Part shown: positions 37,047-46,026 of the stretch, one piece after another
Layout of the letters: the number at the start of each line of letters is the position of its first letter
Numbering within the stretch: the stretch's first letter is position 1
Source: Streptomyces hygroscopicus
GTDB taxonomy: Bacteria; Actinomycetota; Actinomycetes; Streptomycetales; Streptomycetaceae
DNA length: 64,000 nt
Assembly: GCF_026168105.1 (NCBI RefSeq)
Contig: NZ_LBMW01000007.1
Coordinates: 62,001 to 126,000, forward strand
Reading direction: 5' to 3'
Made by a program: the position numbers and the translations under genes
Notes under the pieces: generated by a model
What the model was told of the DNA's origin: nothing
The model's database searches: none
What the model saw: only the letters and a program-made list of their open reading frames with translations

Positions 37047-37067
37047 CTCCGGCGAACCCCTGTCCGT

Positions 37068-37102
37068 GATGGGCCCCGCACACACCGTGTGCGGGGCCCA
37101 TC
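37068..37102. terminator. Terminator between convergent doxX and nucleotidyltransferase genes
   Basis: A perfect 16-bp inverted repeat (GATGGGCCCCGCACAC and complement) with a 3-base loop, placed in the 100-bp convergent gap. It probably works in both directions. Confidence 0.8.
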
Positions 37103-37147
37103 TGCAGAACACGGCGGAGAGTGCCTCCCTGTCGCAGCCCGCGGATG

Positions 37148-37879
37148 TCAACGGCCCAGCGCGGCCAGCTCCTTGGCGGCCTCGGAGAGGTCCTTCGCCG
37201 TGTCGATGGCCCGCCAGTACGCGCCCTGCGGGATGGGGAAGCCGGCCAGTCGGCGCTCCCGGGCCAGGTGGGGGAACGTCGTGCGCTCATGGTCGCCGCG
37301 CTCGGGCAGCATCTTGGCGAACTCCGCCGAGAAGACGTAGACGCCCGCGTTGATCTCGGATGTCGACGGCGGGGCCTCGATGAAGTCCGTGACATGGCCG
37401 AAGCCGTCCGTCTTGACGGCGCCCCACGGGATGCGGGGGCGCGCGAGCGCGAGCGTGGCGACAGCGTCGCGCTCGGTGTGGAAGTCCGCCATGTCGCGCA
37501 GCGAGAACCGGGTCCAGATGTCGCCGTTCGTCGCGTACCACGGCTTCTCGGGGTGAGGGAGGTGCTCGGCGGCGTACCGCAGGCCGCCGCCGCGGCCGAG
37601 CGGCTCCGTCTCTACGACGGTCGTGACCCGTACGGACAGGTCGGTGGAGTCGAGCCACCGTTGCAGGACTTCGGCGAGGTGGCCGCAGGAGACCACGACG
37701 TCCTTGACGCCTTCTTCGGCGAGCCAGGCGAGCTGGTGTCCGATGATCGGGGTCCCCGTGCCCGGGATCTCCACCATCGGCTTGGGTCGGTCGTCGGTGT
37801 ACGGACGCAGCCGCGATCCCTGGCCCCCGGCCAGGATGACGGCTTGAACGGGGCGCGAGGCGGCGGTCGGATCGGTCAT
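37148..37879 (-). CDS. Sugar-phosphate nucleotidyltransferase (GT-A/NTP_transferase fold)
   Basis: A 243-aa protein. The signature VQAVILAGGQGSRLRPYTDDRPKPMVEI is the GxGxRLxPxTxxxPK nucleotide-binding loop. ATNGDIWTRFSLRDMADFH holds the metal-binding Asp, and the C-terminal third is FIEAPPSTSEINAGVYVFSA. This resembles GDP-mannose or glucose-1-phosphate pyrophosphorylases without the C-terminal left-handed beta-helix, so nucleotide and sugar are unknown. I start at ATG 37879; an upstream in-frame start would add about 11 residues. Confidence 0.88.
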   Translation of the reverse strand: MTDPTAASRPVQAVILAGGQGSRLRPYTDDRPKPMVEIPGTGTPIIGHQLAWLAEEGVKDVVVSCGHLAEVLQRWLDSTDLSVRVTTVVETEPLGRGGGLRYAAEHLPHPEKPWYATNGDIWTRFSLRDMADFHTERDAVATLALARPRIPWGAVKTDGFGHVTDFIEAPPSTSEINAGVYVFSAEFAKMLPERGDHERTTFPHLARERRLAGFPIPQGAYWRAIDTAKDLSEAAKELAALGR

Positions 37880-38002
37880 GACCGAAACTCTACGTCGCGC
37901 CCCGTCCGTCACTTCGGGCGGCAGGCGGACCTCCGCCGGCCGTTGTCCGGGCTTCCCGCCGGGCCGGCCGCTTGCCGGAGGGCCCGACGAGGCCGGGGCG
38001 GG

Positions 38003-38449
38003 TCAGCCGTGCTGTGTCGCCACGCCCGAGGCGAAGGACGTGTCGCAGACCGGGCGGGCGTAGGACTGGGCGCGCGCGGGGCCGTACACGCGGACCGCGG
38101 CGCGGCCCAGTGCGCGGGCGATGGACGCGCAGTGCTTCGCCAGAGAGGGGCGATCGTTGACCGCCTGCTGGAGGTGGGTGAGCGCGACGCCCGGGTTCTT
38201 CTCCTGCAGCTCGAGCAGGAGCTTGTCGCGCAGTACGTCCTGCGGGGCGCGGGAGGAGGCGCGCGTGGAGACGTCTTCGGAGGACGCGGCGAGCACCGAG
38301 TTCGAAGAGCCGCCTGACCAGTTCACGCGGGTTACCGCGAGGGTCCCGGAGAGCACCAGGACGACGGGGAGGACGAGGGCGAGGGTACGGCCGATGCGGC
38401 GGGCGGGGCCGGGGCCGCGGTGTGTCCGTGGGGTAGTGGAGTGCTTCAC
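38003..38449 (-). CDS. Membrane-anchored extracytoplasmic hypothetical protein
   Basis: A 148-aa protein. A basic N-terminus (RTHRGPGPARRIGR) precedes one hydrophobic segment (TLALVLPVVLVLSGTLAVT). The outside portion is helical, with LRDKLLLELQEKNPGVALTH and a pair of conserved-looking Cys (KHCASIARALG, RPVCDTSF) that could form a disulfide. The start is GTG 38449. No domain recognised; it sits between the nucleotidyltransferase and msiK as in related genomes. Confidence 0.7.
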   Translation of the reverse strand: MKHSTTPRTHRGPGPARRIGRTLALVLPVVLVLSGTLAVTRVNWSGGSSNSVLAASSEDVSTRASSRAPQDVLRDKLLLELQEKNPGVALTHLQQAVNDRPSLAKHCASIARALGRAAVRVYGPARAQSYARPVCDTSFASGVATQHG

Positions 38450-38586
38450 GCGAGTGAGGGTAGCGTGGTGTAGTGATTTGGCGACATTTAGTCACCGGTT
38501 CGGGGGATGTGAAAACGGTGATTTCGGGGTACGGAGTTGACGCCACCGCTCGGAATGCCCCGTTTGCCGGGGTATTTGTCGACAAC

Positions 38587-38622
38587 GAAGAGGGCCCCGC
38601 GGCAGGCTGCGGGGCCCTCTTC
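38587..38622. terminator. Terminator downstream of msiK
   Basis: GAAGAGGGCCCCGC at 38587-38600 and its complement at 38609-38622 enclose an 8-base loop. It lies 60 bp past the msiK stop on the minus strand; the outer A/T pairs give a T-rich end in both directions. Confidence 0.8.
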
Positions 38623-38682
38623 GTCAATCTGGGGGAATGCACCCCGTTACGGGTGATCCACCCGGCTCGCGGTGGACGGACC

Positions 38683-39819
<1,137 letters not shown>

Positions 39820-40045
39820 GGTGAATGGGCCCCCTTCACCGGCAGGAACGTGCCGGACGATCCGTTGTAAAGGTGGTGTGCCACTACGGGTTTCCGTTGT
39901 GGTGTAGTCCACAAGAGTGAACTGGCTCAGGACGGTACCTGCCGTTCGCCTGATCTGTCAGTACCTGGGGGACTGTGAACTTCGCGGAAATTTTCGACGG
40001 ACCCGGTCCGGGACGTGGGTACACTGCACGGGCGCGCATGTGCAC

Positions 40046-40119
40046 GCCTCCTTAGCTCAGCTGGTCAGAGCGCCGCTCTTGTAAAGCGAAGGTCGTCGGT
40101 TCGAATCCGACAGGGGGCT
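40046..40119 (+). tRNA. tRNA-Thr, anticodon TGT
   Basis: Acceptor GCCTCCT (40046-40052) pairs with AGGGGGC (40112-40118) with one G-T; discriminator T at 40119. The D-stem is GCTC/GAGC and the anticodon loop CTTGTAA gives anticodon TGT at 40080-40082, reading ACA. TTCGAAT forms the T-loop. There is one C/A mismatch at the base of the anticodon stem, which I recall as normal for this streptomycete tRNA. CCA is not encoded. The 3' half is duplicated at 44403-44445, marking it as an integration site. Confidence 0.97.
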
Positions 40120-40120
40120 C
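40078..40120 (+). mobile_element. attL: 43-bp direct repeat within tRNA-Thr
   Basis: The segment from the anticodon loop to just past the tRNA 3' end is repeated exactly at 44403-44445. A tRNA 3'-half identity segment is the standard attachment site of tyrosine-recombinase elements, and the copy inside the functional tRNA preserves the gene. Confidence 0.9.
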
Positions 40121-40164
40121 TGAAAGACCCCCTCTGACCTGGTGTTTCTCCAGGTGGAGGCGCT

Positions 40165-40680
40165 CTATTCGGCCTCGGACTTCACGTCCGGGGCCGTTTG
40201 CGTGAGCGGCACGTGAGCGGATGTGTCCCCACGGCCCGGGCGGACTGCGGATCCTCCGGCATCCGTCGGCATCTCCTCAATGCCGGATTTCGCTCCGTCG
40301 ACCGCGTCGCGCTCGGCTTCGGGCCTCTCGGCGTCGCCCGTTCGGCGGGCGCGGGGTACGAGCCGCGCTGCGGCCTCTGCGATCGCGCGGTCCGCCTCGG
40401 GCAGCAGGCTCGTGTACGTGCCCGCCGTGATGGCGATCGAGGAGTGGCCGAGCATCTCCTGGATGTCCTTCAGGTCGGCGCCGGCCGCGTGGGCGAGGGT
40501 CGCCGCGCACGTGACGGAGGTCGTGGAGCCGGATCGGTGGGAGGCCGATCTCCTCGTACAGCTCGATGAAGCGGCGTGTGATGTTGGCGGGGTGGAGCAT
40601 TTCGCCGTTCTCCTTGGTGAAGACGCGACCGGTCTCCACCCGGGCGGTGCCCCACTCCGCCCGCGGAGCCTCGTCGACCC
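40165..40680 (-). pseudogene. Tyrosine integrase, N-truncated and frameshifted
   Basis: The minus strand reads TGRVFTKENGEMLHPANITR, then RFIELYEEIGLPPIRLHDLRH with catalytic HxxR, and then after a frameshift near 40511 continues TCAATLAHAAGADLKDIQEM, LGHSSIAITAGTYTSLLPEA with the second His and nucleophile Tyr. The final tail is Ala/Arg/Pro-rich and stops at 40165, 45 bp from the tRNA. Everything before about residue 200 of a normal integrase is missing. All remaining catalytic residues are recognisable, so decay is recent. Confidence 0.85.
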
Positions 40681-40689
40681 GGCCTGGCC

Positions 40690-41271
40690 GGCGCTCGATA
40701 CCGTCCTCGACTACCCCATGGTCCAGTCCGGCCGTGCCGACGATCGGATCAAAACCATGTTCAGCCTCCTCCGCCCCCACCTGAAGAACGCGACCGCGCG
40801 GGACCTGCACGACCGCGCGCGGACGGTAGCCCCACCATCCCTGGTGCTTTGAGCGTGCTGGGCCGTTGAGCTGGACGATCAAGGCCATGACGAAGAGGGG
40901 CTGAACTTCGCTGACCTTCCCATTGGATGCCGTGCCGCCTACGGTTCTCACCTCCTCCAATGCAGCCAGGACAGCAAGTTCGCCCAGGGCGTGCGGGATG
41001 GCTCTGCCGGTTTCACAGTCACGTGCAAAGCCAGCGGGCCCTCCCCGTCAGGAAGAGCGAACCCGGCGAACCCATCCCCGAGACCGGCGTACGCGAGACG
41101 TACGTGGAGACCGGCCTGACCGTGAAGCCCAAGTCCCCGAAGGTCTGGGATGTCATCCACGGCGCTCGGGTCGTCGAAGCCCCAACGGCTTCGTCACGGA
41201 CGGCCCTCAGGTGTCACTGAGGGGTTGGACGCAGGCACGACGGCGGCGTCGCGAGTCCGCGTCCCCTGCGC
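40690..41271. other. 580-bp region without recognised gene inside the island
   Basis: One + strand frame ending at 40852 reads VQSGRADDRIKTMFSLLRPH followed by LKNATARDLHDRART, protein-like but without a start or known family; probably a gene fragment. A second + frame (41090-41160) reads ETGVRETYVETGLTVKPKSP, also unassigned. The region looks like eroded sequence between the integrase and the cargo operon. Confidence 0.4.
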
Positions 41272-42285
41272 TCATGTGCCCTGCTTATCCAGAGCGGTCG
41301 GGGTGATGCGGCCCGTGCGCAGTGCGGTCCGGCCGTCGCGCCAGGCCGCCAGCAGCTGGGCGGCCAGCCGGTCTTCCAGATGCCCGGTCGTTCGGATCCC
41401 GAACACCACGTCGGCTTCCAGGCTGGGCTCGTCTGCCAGCAGGCCCGCGACCACCTCGTGCCGTACGACCTGTTCGTGCACCGCGTCCGCCTCGACGTGC
41501 TCGGTGTAGAACCGCACGGCCGCAGGGCCGGCGCCCATCCGGCACAGAGCCTCGGCCAGGCGGCGGGAGGCGGGTGACGAGGTCACTTCGACGGCCGCGA
41601 AGTGACCGACGAGCGCCCCACGCAGGGCGCGGTGCAAACCGAAGAGCGACATGAGATTGACGGTGGCGAGGGCCTCGGCCGGTGCGGCGTCGACGTAGTG
41701 GCCGTACGACGTCTCCAGGCCCAGGTCCGCCATGAGGTGGGCGAACAGCTCTGCGTGGATCTCGTCGGCGCGGCCGGCGCCGAACTCGTCGAACTCCACG
41801 GCGGCCATGGCGGCCTTGGCCCGCCCGCGCAGCCGGGGGATCATCCAGGCGTGCGGATCAGCCTCTTTGAGGTGGTAGAGCGAGCGCAGTGCGGCGTATT
41901 CACGGAACTGGTCGAGGGTGCCGTGGCTGCGCAGGAAGTGGGAGACGCTTGAAGTGCCGTCGCCGCCCGGTTCGAGCTGGAGTTCCTCCAGCGCGCGGTC
42001 CGCGGTGTCGGATCCGTCGATCGGCACGTCCGCACGCAGTGCGCCGAGGAAGCGGCGCTCCAACGCGGCGCGGATGGCCAGGAGTTCGGGGTCCCACTCG
42101 CGGTCGTCCGGTACGCCGTCGAAGCCTAGGTAGTGGAGTTCGTAGAGGATGTACAGGGCGAGTTGGAGATCGTCGTCGTGGTCGTCGGTGGGGAGCGGTG
42201 CCAAGCCGGGGTCCGTTCCCCGCAGTGAGGCGACGACGGCGTTTGAGAGCGGGCCGCGCGGCTCCGGCAGACGCACGCTGGTCAT
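41272..42285 (-). CDS. Iron-containing redox enzyme family protein (haem-oxygenase-like di-iron oxidase)
   Basis: A 337-aa all-helical protein. ALYILYELHYLGFDGVPDDR is the early helix shared by this family; candidate iron ligands occur in RADEIHAELFAHLM (His177 with neighbouring Glu) and YTEHVEADAVHEQVV (His263, Glu265, His270). Haem-oxygenase-like di-iron oxidases/oxygenases (UndA, SznF, BesC, FlcD are characterised examples) use O2 for N-oxygenation, desaturation or C-C cleavage of small molecules. The start ATG 42285 overlaps the CDGSH gene's TGA (ATGA), so the pair is translationally coupled. Substrate unknown. Confidence 0.82.
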   Translation of the reverse strand: MTSVRLPEPRGPLSNAVVASLRGTDPGLAPLPTDDHDDDLQLALYILYELHYLGFDGVPDDREWDPELLAIRAALERRFLGALRADVPIDGSDTADRALEELQLEPGGDGTSSVSHFLRSHGTLDQFREYAALRSLYHLKEADPHAWMIPRLRGRAKAAMAAVEFDEFGAGRADEIHAELFAHLMADLGLETSYGHYVDAAPAEALATVNLMSLFGLHRALRGALVGHFAAVEVTSSPASRRLAEALCRMGAGPAAVRFYTEHVEADAVHEQVVRHEVVAGLLADEPSLEADVVFGIRTTGHLEDRLAAQLLAAWRDGRTALRTGRITPTALDKQGT

Positions 42286-42494
42286 GACGTCTCGTCCCGT
42301 TTGGTGCGCCGGCGGTGGCTGGTGTCGCACCAGGGCGGGGTGCGGGTGCGGCGGCAGGTGCAGATGGCCACCGTGAAGCGCCGGGACACTGTCACCTGGC
42401 CGTTCTCGTCCACAACTTCGACGGGTCCCTCGATCAGGATCGGGCCGTCGCGCTGCACGTGGATGAGACGGGGGCGTTCAGGCGTGTTCGGCAC
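42282..42494 (-). CDS. CDGSH iron-sulfur domain protein
   Basis: A 70-aa protein. The C-terminal CTCRRTRTPPWCDTSH fits the CDGSH [2Fe-2S] motif CxCxx(S/T)xxxPxCDx(S/T)H with three Cys and one His ligand. The N-terminus (RDGPILIEGPVEVVDENGQV) is the short beta-strand region common to bacterial single-CDGSH proteins. Such clusters shuttle electrons or Fe-S units; here it could reduce the di-iron enzyme encoded next. GTG 42494 overlaps the preceding methyltransferase by 17 bases. Confidence 0.88.
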   Translation of the reverse strand: MPNTPERPRLIHVQRDGPILIEGPVEVVDENGQVTVSRRFTVAICTCRRTRTPPWCDTSHRRRTKRDETS

Positions 42495-43158
42495 GGATCA
42501 CCACCAGCTCCTCGGTAGTACGGTCGGCCACCAGCTCGCGCTCGCGCAGCCAGGCGAGGCGGGAGCGGAGCACCCAGCCGAAGGGCAGCCGCGTACGGTC
42601 GACGATCTCCGCGTGCAGGCCGGCCGCTCGCAGCCGGGCCAGCGTCTCCTCGGTGCCGATGAGGTGCGAGTGCACCATCAGCAGCCTGCCCGCCGGGCGC
42701 AGGAACGCGGGTGCCGCCCCGCAGATGCGGTCGATCAGCAGTCGGCCGTCCGGGCCGGCGTCCCAGGCCCGGGCGCGGCCCCGGGGCGGGCCGACGCCGG
42801 GTGGGGCGGGGACGTACGGCGGATTGGTCACCACCAGGTCGAACCGACGACCCGGCACGGCGGACGTCAGGTCGCCATGGCGCACGCGCACCAGCTGGCC
42901 GTTCAGCAGGGCGTTGCACCAGGCGGCGGCCAGCGCACGCCACGAGATGTCCACCGCCGTGACCCGGCCGCCCAGCCGAGCCGCCTCCACTGCGAGCGCA
43001 CCGCTGCCGGTGCCGAGGTCCAGCACCTCGGTTCGGCTGGTGATCCGCTCCCGGCGCAGCGCCCGGCCGAGCAGGCCGGTGTCGGTCTGCGGCCGGTAGA
43101 CCCCCGGGGGGATCCAGCAGCGGAATCGAGGAGCGGCGGTGACCGATTCGGACGGCAT
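42478..43158 (-). CDS. HemK2/MTQ2-like SAM-dependent methyltransferase
   Basis: A 226-aa class I methyltransferase. Motif I is VLDLGTGSGALAVEAARLG, post-I VTAVDISWRALAAA, and the NPPY motif is in LVVTNPPYVPAPPGV, characteristic of enzymes that methylate an amide or amine nitrogen (release-factor Gln, N6-adenine). It lacks the N-terminal release-factor-binding domain of PrmC and starts directly with RCWIPPGVYRPQTDTGLL, like HemK2/MTQ2. AGAGG precedes ATG 43158. It overlaps the CDGSH gene, so it belongs to the same operon; target may be protein or metabolite. Confidence 0.85.
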   Translation of the reverse strand: MPSESVTAAPRFRCWIPPGVYRPQTDTGLLGRALRRERITSRTEVLDLGTGSGALAVEAARLGGRVTAVDISWRALAAAWCNALLNGQLVRVRHGDLTSAVPGRRFDLVVTNPPYVPAPPGVGPPRGRARAWDAGPDGRLLIDRICGAAPAFLRPAGRLLMVHSHLIGTEETLARLRAAGLHAEIVDRTRLPFGWVLRSRLAWLRERELVADRTTEELVVIRAEHA

Positions 43159-43189
43159 GGTGGTGCCTCTGGTCTGCTGGCCCATGGCT

Positions 43190-43423
43190 TCAGCGGTTTC
43201 GCCCCGACGGCTCTGACTGGTGGAGAGGCTGCCGCCGTGCCAGAGGGTCGGCCAGCTGCCGGCGGGCCACGAACAGCGCTGCATCCAGTTGGCGAGTGCC
43301 CGTCGTCGCATCCTCAAGCTTGCGGGCAGTCTCGATGCTCCCGCCGCCCCGCGCCAGACTCCGCCTGAGGCTTTCGCACCGCTCGACCAGCTCCCGCAGA
43401 AGCGACGGATCCGCCATCACCAT
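43190..43423 (-). CDS. DUF5133-like small protein
   Basis: A 77-aa helical protein beginning MVMADPSLLRELVERCESLR, with a central RKLEDATTGTRQLDAALFVA. The pattern (MxMAxPxxLRxLVExYExL ... RxLEDxTYTLCxxTGTRDxxxAL) is that of streptomycete DUF5133 proteins as I recall it, with the usual Cys segment shortened. It is first in the minus-strand cargo operon, 31 bp before the methyltransferase. Function unknown; I find no enzymatic motif. Confidence 0.7.
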   Translation of the reverse strand: MVMADPSLLRELVERCESLRRSLARGGGSIETARKLEDATTGTRQLDAALFVARRQLADPLARRQPLHQSEPSGRNR

Positions 43424-43677
43424 GGTGACCGCCTCCGTCCCGGCCCCCTGGACCTGCCTCATCGCTCCCACGGTCGCAGGCATCCGTCATCGCCGCACCT
43501 TGAACCGCATGACGTCTGCGCCATGGTGCTCAGCAACGCTGTGACGCGGGTCATTCCCTCTTCCAGATCGGCCACCTACGCTGTTGTGCCAGGAGCGGGG
43601 CAACGCGGCTCCGCGAAACAGCTCGCGGAAACCGATCAGCCGGACACAGGCGAGCATGCTCCCGAGAGACCACCGCC

Positions 43678-44190
43678 GTGTCCGATGACCTGACCCCTGT
43701 CATAGCCGCCTCAGCGCGCTGGCTCCTGGCCGCCTACCCTGCGCCCGCAGGCGCGCTCAACCGAGCGCTGGCCGAGGCCCAGGCCCGGCAGGCCGCCGCA
43801 CTCGCCGCTGCCCTGCGCTATCCCACTGGCCTCGACGTGCAGCTGCTTCATCTGCTCGCACCTGGCGGATCGCATCCCCTGGACTGGCTCACCGGGTGCG
43901 ATCCGCATCCCGATGACCACGCCTGGCGGACGTGGGTCGACGAAACCGTCGTCAGCTGGGCAGCCTGTCTGCTGGCGGACCCCGCCTTGGCCACACGTGC
44001 CCACCAGGCCCTCAAGAAAGCTGAGCACGGTAGCGAAGCCGTCGGCCTGCAGCGGCTGACCGACCCCGGCGACCGGGATTACGAAGCTGCCGTCCTGCTC
44101 CGCCATCCCGACCTGCTCGAAAACGTCGCCGGCCTGCACCGACACCAGCTCATGGAGCTGCTCAGTGGCGACGGCGCCGGGCTGCGGTGA
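43678..44190 (+). CDS. Hypothetical protein of the tRNA-Thr island
   Basis: A 170-aa protein of predicted all-alpha character: VIAASARWLLAAYPAPAGAL, then AEAQARQAAALAAALRYPTG, and a Trp-rich middle (HPLDWLTGCDPHPDDHAWRT, ETVVSWAACLLADP). No signal peptide or membrane helix, no domain recognised. It starts at GTG 43678 behind GAGAG and is divergent from the DUF5133-led operon, so it could be a regulator or independent cargo. Confidence 0.65.
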   Translation: MSDDLTPVIAASARWLLAAYPAPAGALNRALAEAQARQAAALAAALRYPTGLDVQLLHLLAPGGSHPLDWLTGCDPHPDDHAWRTWVDETVVSWAACLLADPALATRAHQALKKAEHGSEAVGLQRLTDPGDRDYEAAVLLRHPDLLENVAGLHRHQLMELLSGDGAGLR

Positions 44191-44332
44191 TCCCTCCAAG
44201 GCGGGAAGGAAGCGGAGGCTGAGTACGCCCTCCTGGTTGCCGACGGCGAGCCCACATGCACATGCGTGCGCGATGCGTGAGCGGATGGTCTGATACGAGG
44301 CGGCACGAGCGGCGGGATGGGACGTGACGCGG

Positions 44333-44363
44333 CAGGGCGCTGTTCAGGCAGAACAGCACCCTG
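44333..44363 (+). terminator. Hairpin after the island hypothetical gene
   Basis: CAGGGCGCTGTTC and GAACAGCACCCTG pair with one G-T across a 5-base loop. It lies 140 bp after the stop at 44190 and 40 bp before attR. A protein-binding palindrome near the att site is an alternative. Confidence 0.45.
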
Positions 44364-44402
44364 CGGCAGCGTCGAGCACCACCCGGCAAGGATTCGATCC
44401 CA

Positions 44403-44445
44403 CTTGTAAAGCGAAGGTCGTCGGTTCGAATCCGACAGGGGGCTC
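44403..44445 (+). mobile_element. attR: 43-bp copy of the tRNA-Thr 3' half
   Basis: Identical to 40078-40120. It has the T-loop and acceptor strand but no 5' half, so it is not a tRNA gene. It marks the right end of the island. Confidence 0.9.
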
Positions 44446-44452
44446 CGTGATC

Positions 44453-44482
44453 AACCCCAGGTCACCCCTGTGACCTGGGGTT
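44453..44482 (+). terminator. Terminator just outside attR, probably the original tRNA-Thr terminator
   Basis: AACCCCAGGTCAC and its exact complement flank CCCT, followed by TCTTGG; the stem starts 7 bp after attR. Since attR marks the pre-integration 3' flank of the tRNA, this hairpin most likely terminated the tRNA before the island inserted. Confidence 0.75.
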
Positions 44483-44639
44483 TCTTGGCTCTTTACGCCT
44501 TGGATCCGTGCGAATCGGACCCGGGCAGGCCGCTCCCACCACCGATCCGCTTCCGGCCCGGACGTCGAGCCGGTTCGGCGAGCTTGCTGTCGTTGACGCG
44601 CACCACGTCGGCCACAACTGGGGCCGCAGGGTTGCCGGT

Positions 44640-44870
44640 GCCGGAGTAACGGCCCGATGACGTTGGCCATTTGGGGGCCGGAGCGGGTCCGTGTTTCGAG
44701 CTCGCGTGTCACGCGCTCGACGGTCGCGGAGTGCCGTGCCTGCAGGTAGGCGCGGACCAGGCCGTCCTTGCAGCCGAAGGCGCTGTACAGCGTTGCCGCG
44801 ACCCCGGCGTGCTGGATGACCCGGTCGATCCCGACCGACCGGGCACTTCCGCTCCCGCCGCGGCCAGGTC
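44640..44870 (-). pseudogene. TetR-family regulator remnant
   Basis: The minus strand reads VIQHAGVAATLYSAFGCKDG followed by LVRAYLQARHSATVERVTRE, the recognition helix and start of the ligand domain of TetR proteins (AGVxxxTLYxxFxxKDxLVxAYL). The residues preceding the HTH and the rest of the ligand domain are absent or in other frames. Confidence 0.55.
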
Positions 44871-44954
44871 CCTTTCGAGCGCCCGTAGGTGGAGCGCGTT
44901 GAGGAGGAGGTCGGGGCGGCGGCTGGTCAAACCCCTCGACGGCGCCGGGGCCCG

Positions 44955-45437
44955 TCAGTTCGACGATCCGTGTCCGCTTCCGGTGTCGATGAGGATCTGT
45001 TCCGCCTGGGTGATGTTGTCGGCCCGGACGGCCTGGGCCATCGCGGCGTGTGCGGCCTCAGGCGCCGCGTCCGGTGGGACCACCAGCAGTGAGAAGAGGT
45101 CCTCGTCGCCGCTGGTGATCAGGATGGTGTCGTCGCCGACCGGGAATGAGTCGATGTGCACCACGCGGCCCTCGACGACCAGCCGTGTCGGGAGCGCTTC
45201 CCAGGCCGCGACGTCCAGCCCGACGCGGGTGACGGGGCCGAGGTGCTCGGCGAGGGCGCTCAGCAGAGCGGGCAGCTCGGTGCCGATGTCGCGCGACCGC
45301 GGCCACCACGCACCGTCGAGGATGCCCTCGCGCGACTCCGTCGTCTCCAGCCGGAGCAGTGCGCACCCCGGCCACAGCATCTGATGACCGCCACTTGGCA
45401 GATGCCGGGAACCTGGTGGTGTATCGGAGCCGATCAT
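44955..45437 (-). CDS. DUF5994 family protein
   Basis: A 160-aa protein. ALLRLETTESREGILDGAWWPRSRD is the diagnostic DUF5994 opening, followed by ELPALLSALAEHLGPVTRVG, RLVVEGRVVHIDSFPVGDDT and LLVVPPDAAPEAAHAAMAQA. This actinobacterial family of unknown function is expanded in streptomycetes, often near stress or regulatory genes. ATG 45437 was chosen because family members start shortly before the RLRLxP motif; a longer start would add 12 residues. Confidence 0.85.
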   Translation of the reverse strand: MIGSDTPPGSRHLPSGGHQMLWPGCALLRLETTESREGILDGAWWPRSRDIGTELPALLSALAEHLGPVTRVGLDVAAWEALPTRLVVEGRVVHIDSFPVGDDTILITSGDEDLFSLLVVPPDAAPEAAHAAMAQAVRADNITQAEQILIDTGSGHGSSN

Positions 45438-45601
45438 GAGCGGGACCACCCGTCTTCGAGATTCGGTGCCCACGCGGTCGCGGCTACCACGCTACTCCGC
45501 GTGCCGGGACCGCCGGTCCCTGCGGTTCCCACGACACCGGTGCCCCGGGTTGGGGGGCAGGGACCGCGGCTGCGGGCATACGCTTCAGGAAAGGGGCGTA
45601 C

Positions 45602-45949
45602 GTGGAAGTGCGGTGTGCACCTGGACCCCGGACGTTCCAAGCGGCGACCTCGTACGTCGTTGGGGTCGCCGTCCGCAGGAGGTACGCCGTGGATCATGAA
45701 CCATTGCCCTCCGCGGGCCACGCCGAGGTCTGCATCGTCGCGGCGACGCCCGAGGTCGCTCGTCGCGTCGCCCAAGTGCTGCGTCGCTGCTTCGACTCGA
45801 GCGAGCAGCGCAGCTACCCCGCCGGCCGTGAGGGGGCGACCCGTCTCCATCTCACCATCGACACCACGCACGCCGCGCAGCCCGCACGGTCTTGGCTGTC
45901 ATCCAGCGAATCGTCCTTCGACGACCACGATCCCGCGGACGAAGTGTGA
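45602..45949 (+). CDS. Conserved hypothetical protein
   Basis: A 115-aa protein starting at GTG 45602 with AGGAAAGGGG upstream. VEVRCAPGPRTFQAATSYVV and PSAGHAEVCIVAATPEVARR suggest a small alpha/beta fold; VLRRCFDSSEQRSYPAGREG precedes a disordered acidic tail. I recall similar proteins of this type in other streptomycetes but no function. Confidence 0.65.
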   Translation: MEVRCAPGPRTFQAATSYVVGVAVRRRYAVDHEPLPSAGHAEVCIVAATPEVARRVAQVLRRCFDSSEQRSYPAGREGATRLHLTIDTTHAAQPARSWLSSSESSFDDHDPADEV

Positions 45950-46026
45950 CAAGACCGTAAAGGCCACGAACCCCCGCCACCCCACCAGCGCACGCACCGT
46001 CGGCCACGAGCCCGGGAGCGACAGCC

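Larger units (their letters stand above)
40078..44445. mobile_element. 4.3-kb genomic island integrated in tRNA-Thr(TGT)
   Basis: Bounded by identical 43-bp att repeats. A degenerate tyrosine integrase lies immediately inside attL, transcribed toward the tRNA. There are no replication, transfer or phage genes. Cargo is five genes: four overlapping or closely spaced minus-strand genes (DUF5133, methyltransferase, CDGSH, di-iron oxidase) and one plus-strand hypothetical. With the integrase broken, the element is probably fixed. Confidence 0.85.

Noticed and set aside
44403..44445. Possible second tRNA-Thr
   Set aside because: Only the anticodon-loop-to-acceptor half is present; the acceptor 5' strand and D-arm are missing.
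44344..44712. Minus-strand ORF containing PPVGFEPTTFALQVG, resembling many annotated hypothetical proteins
   Set aside because: It is the antisense translation of the tRNA 3' half in attR, a well-known annotation artefact.
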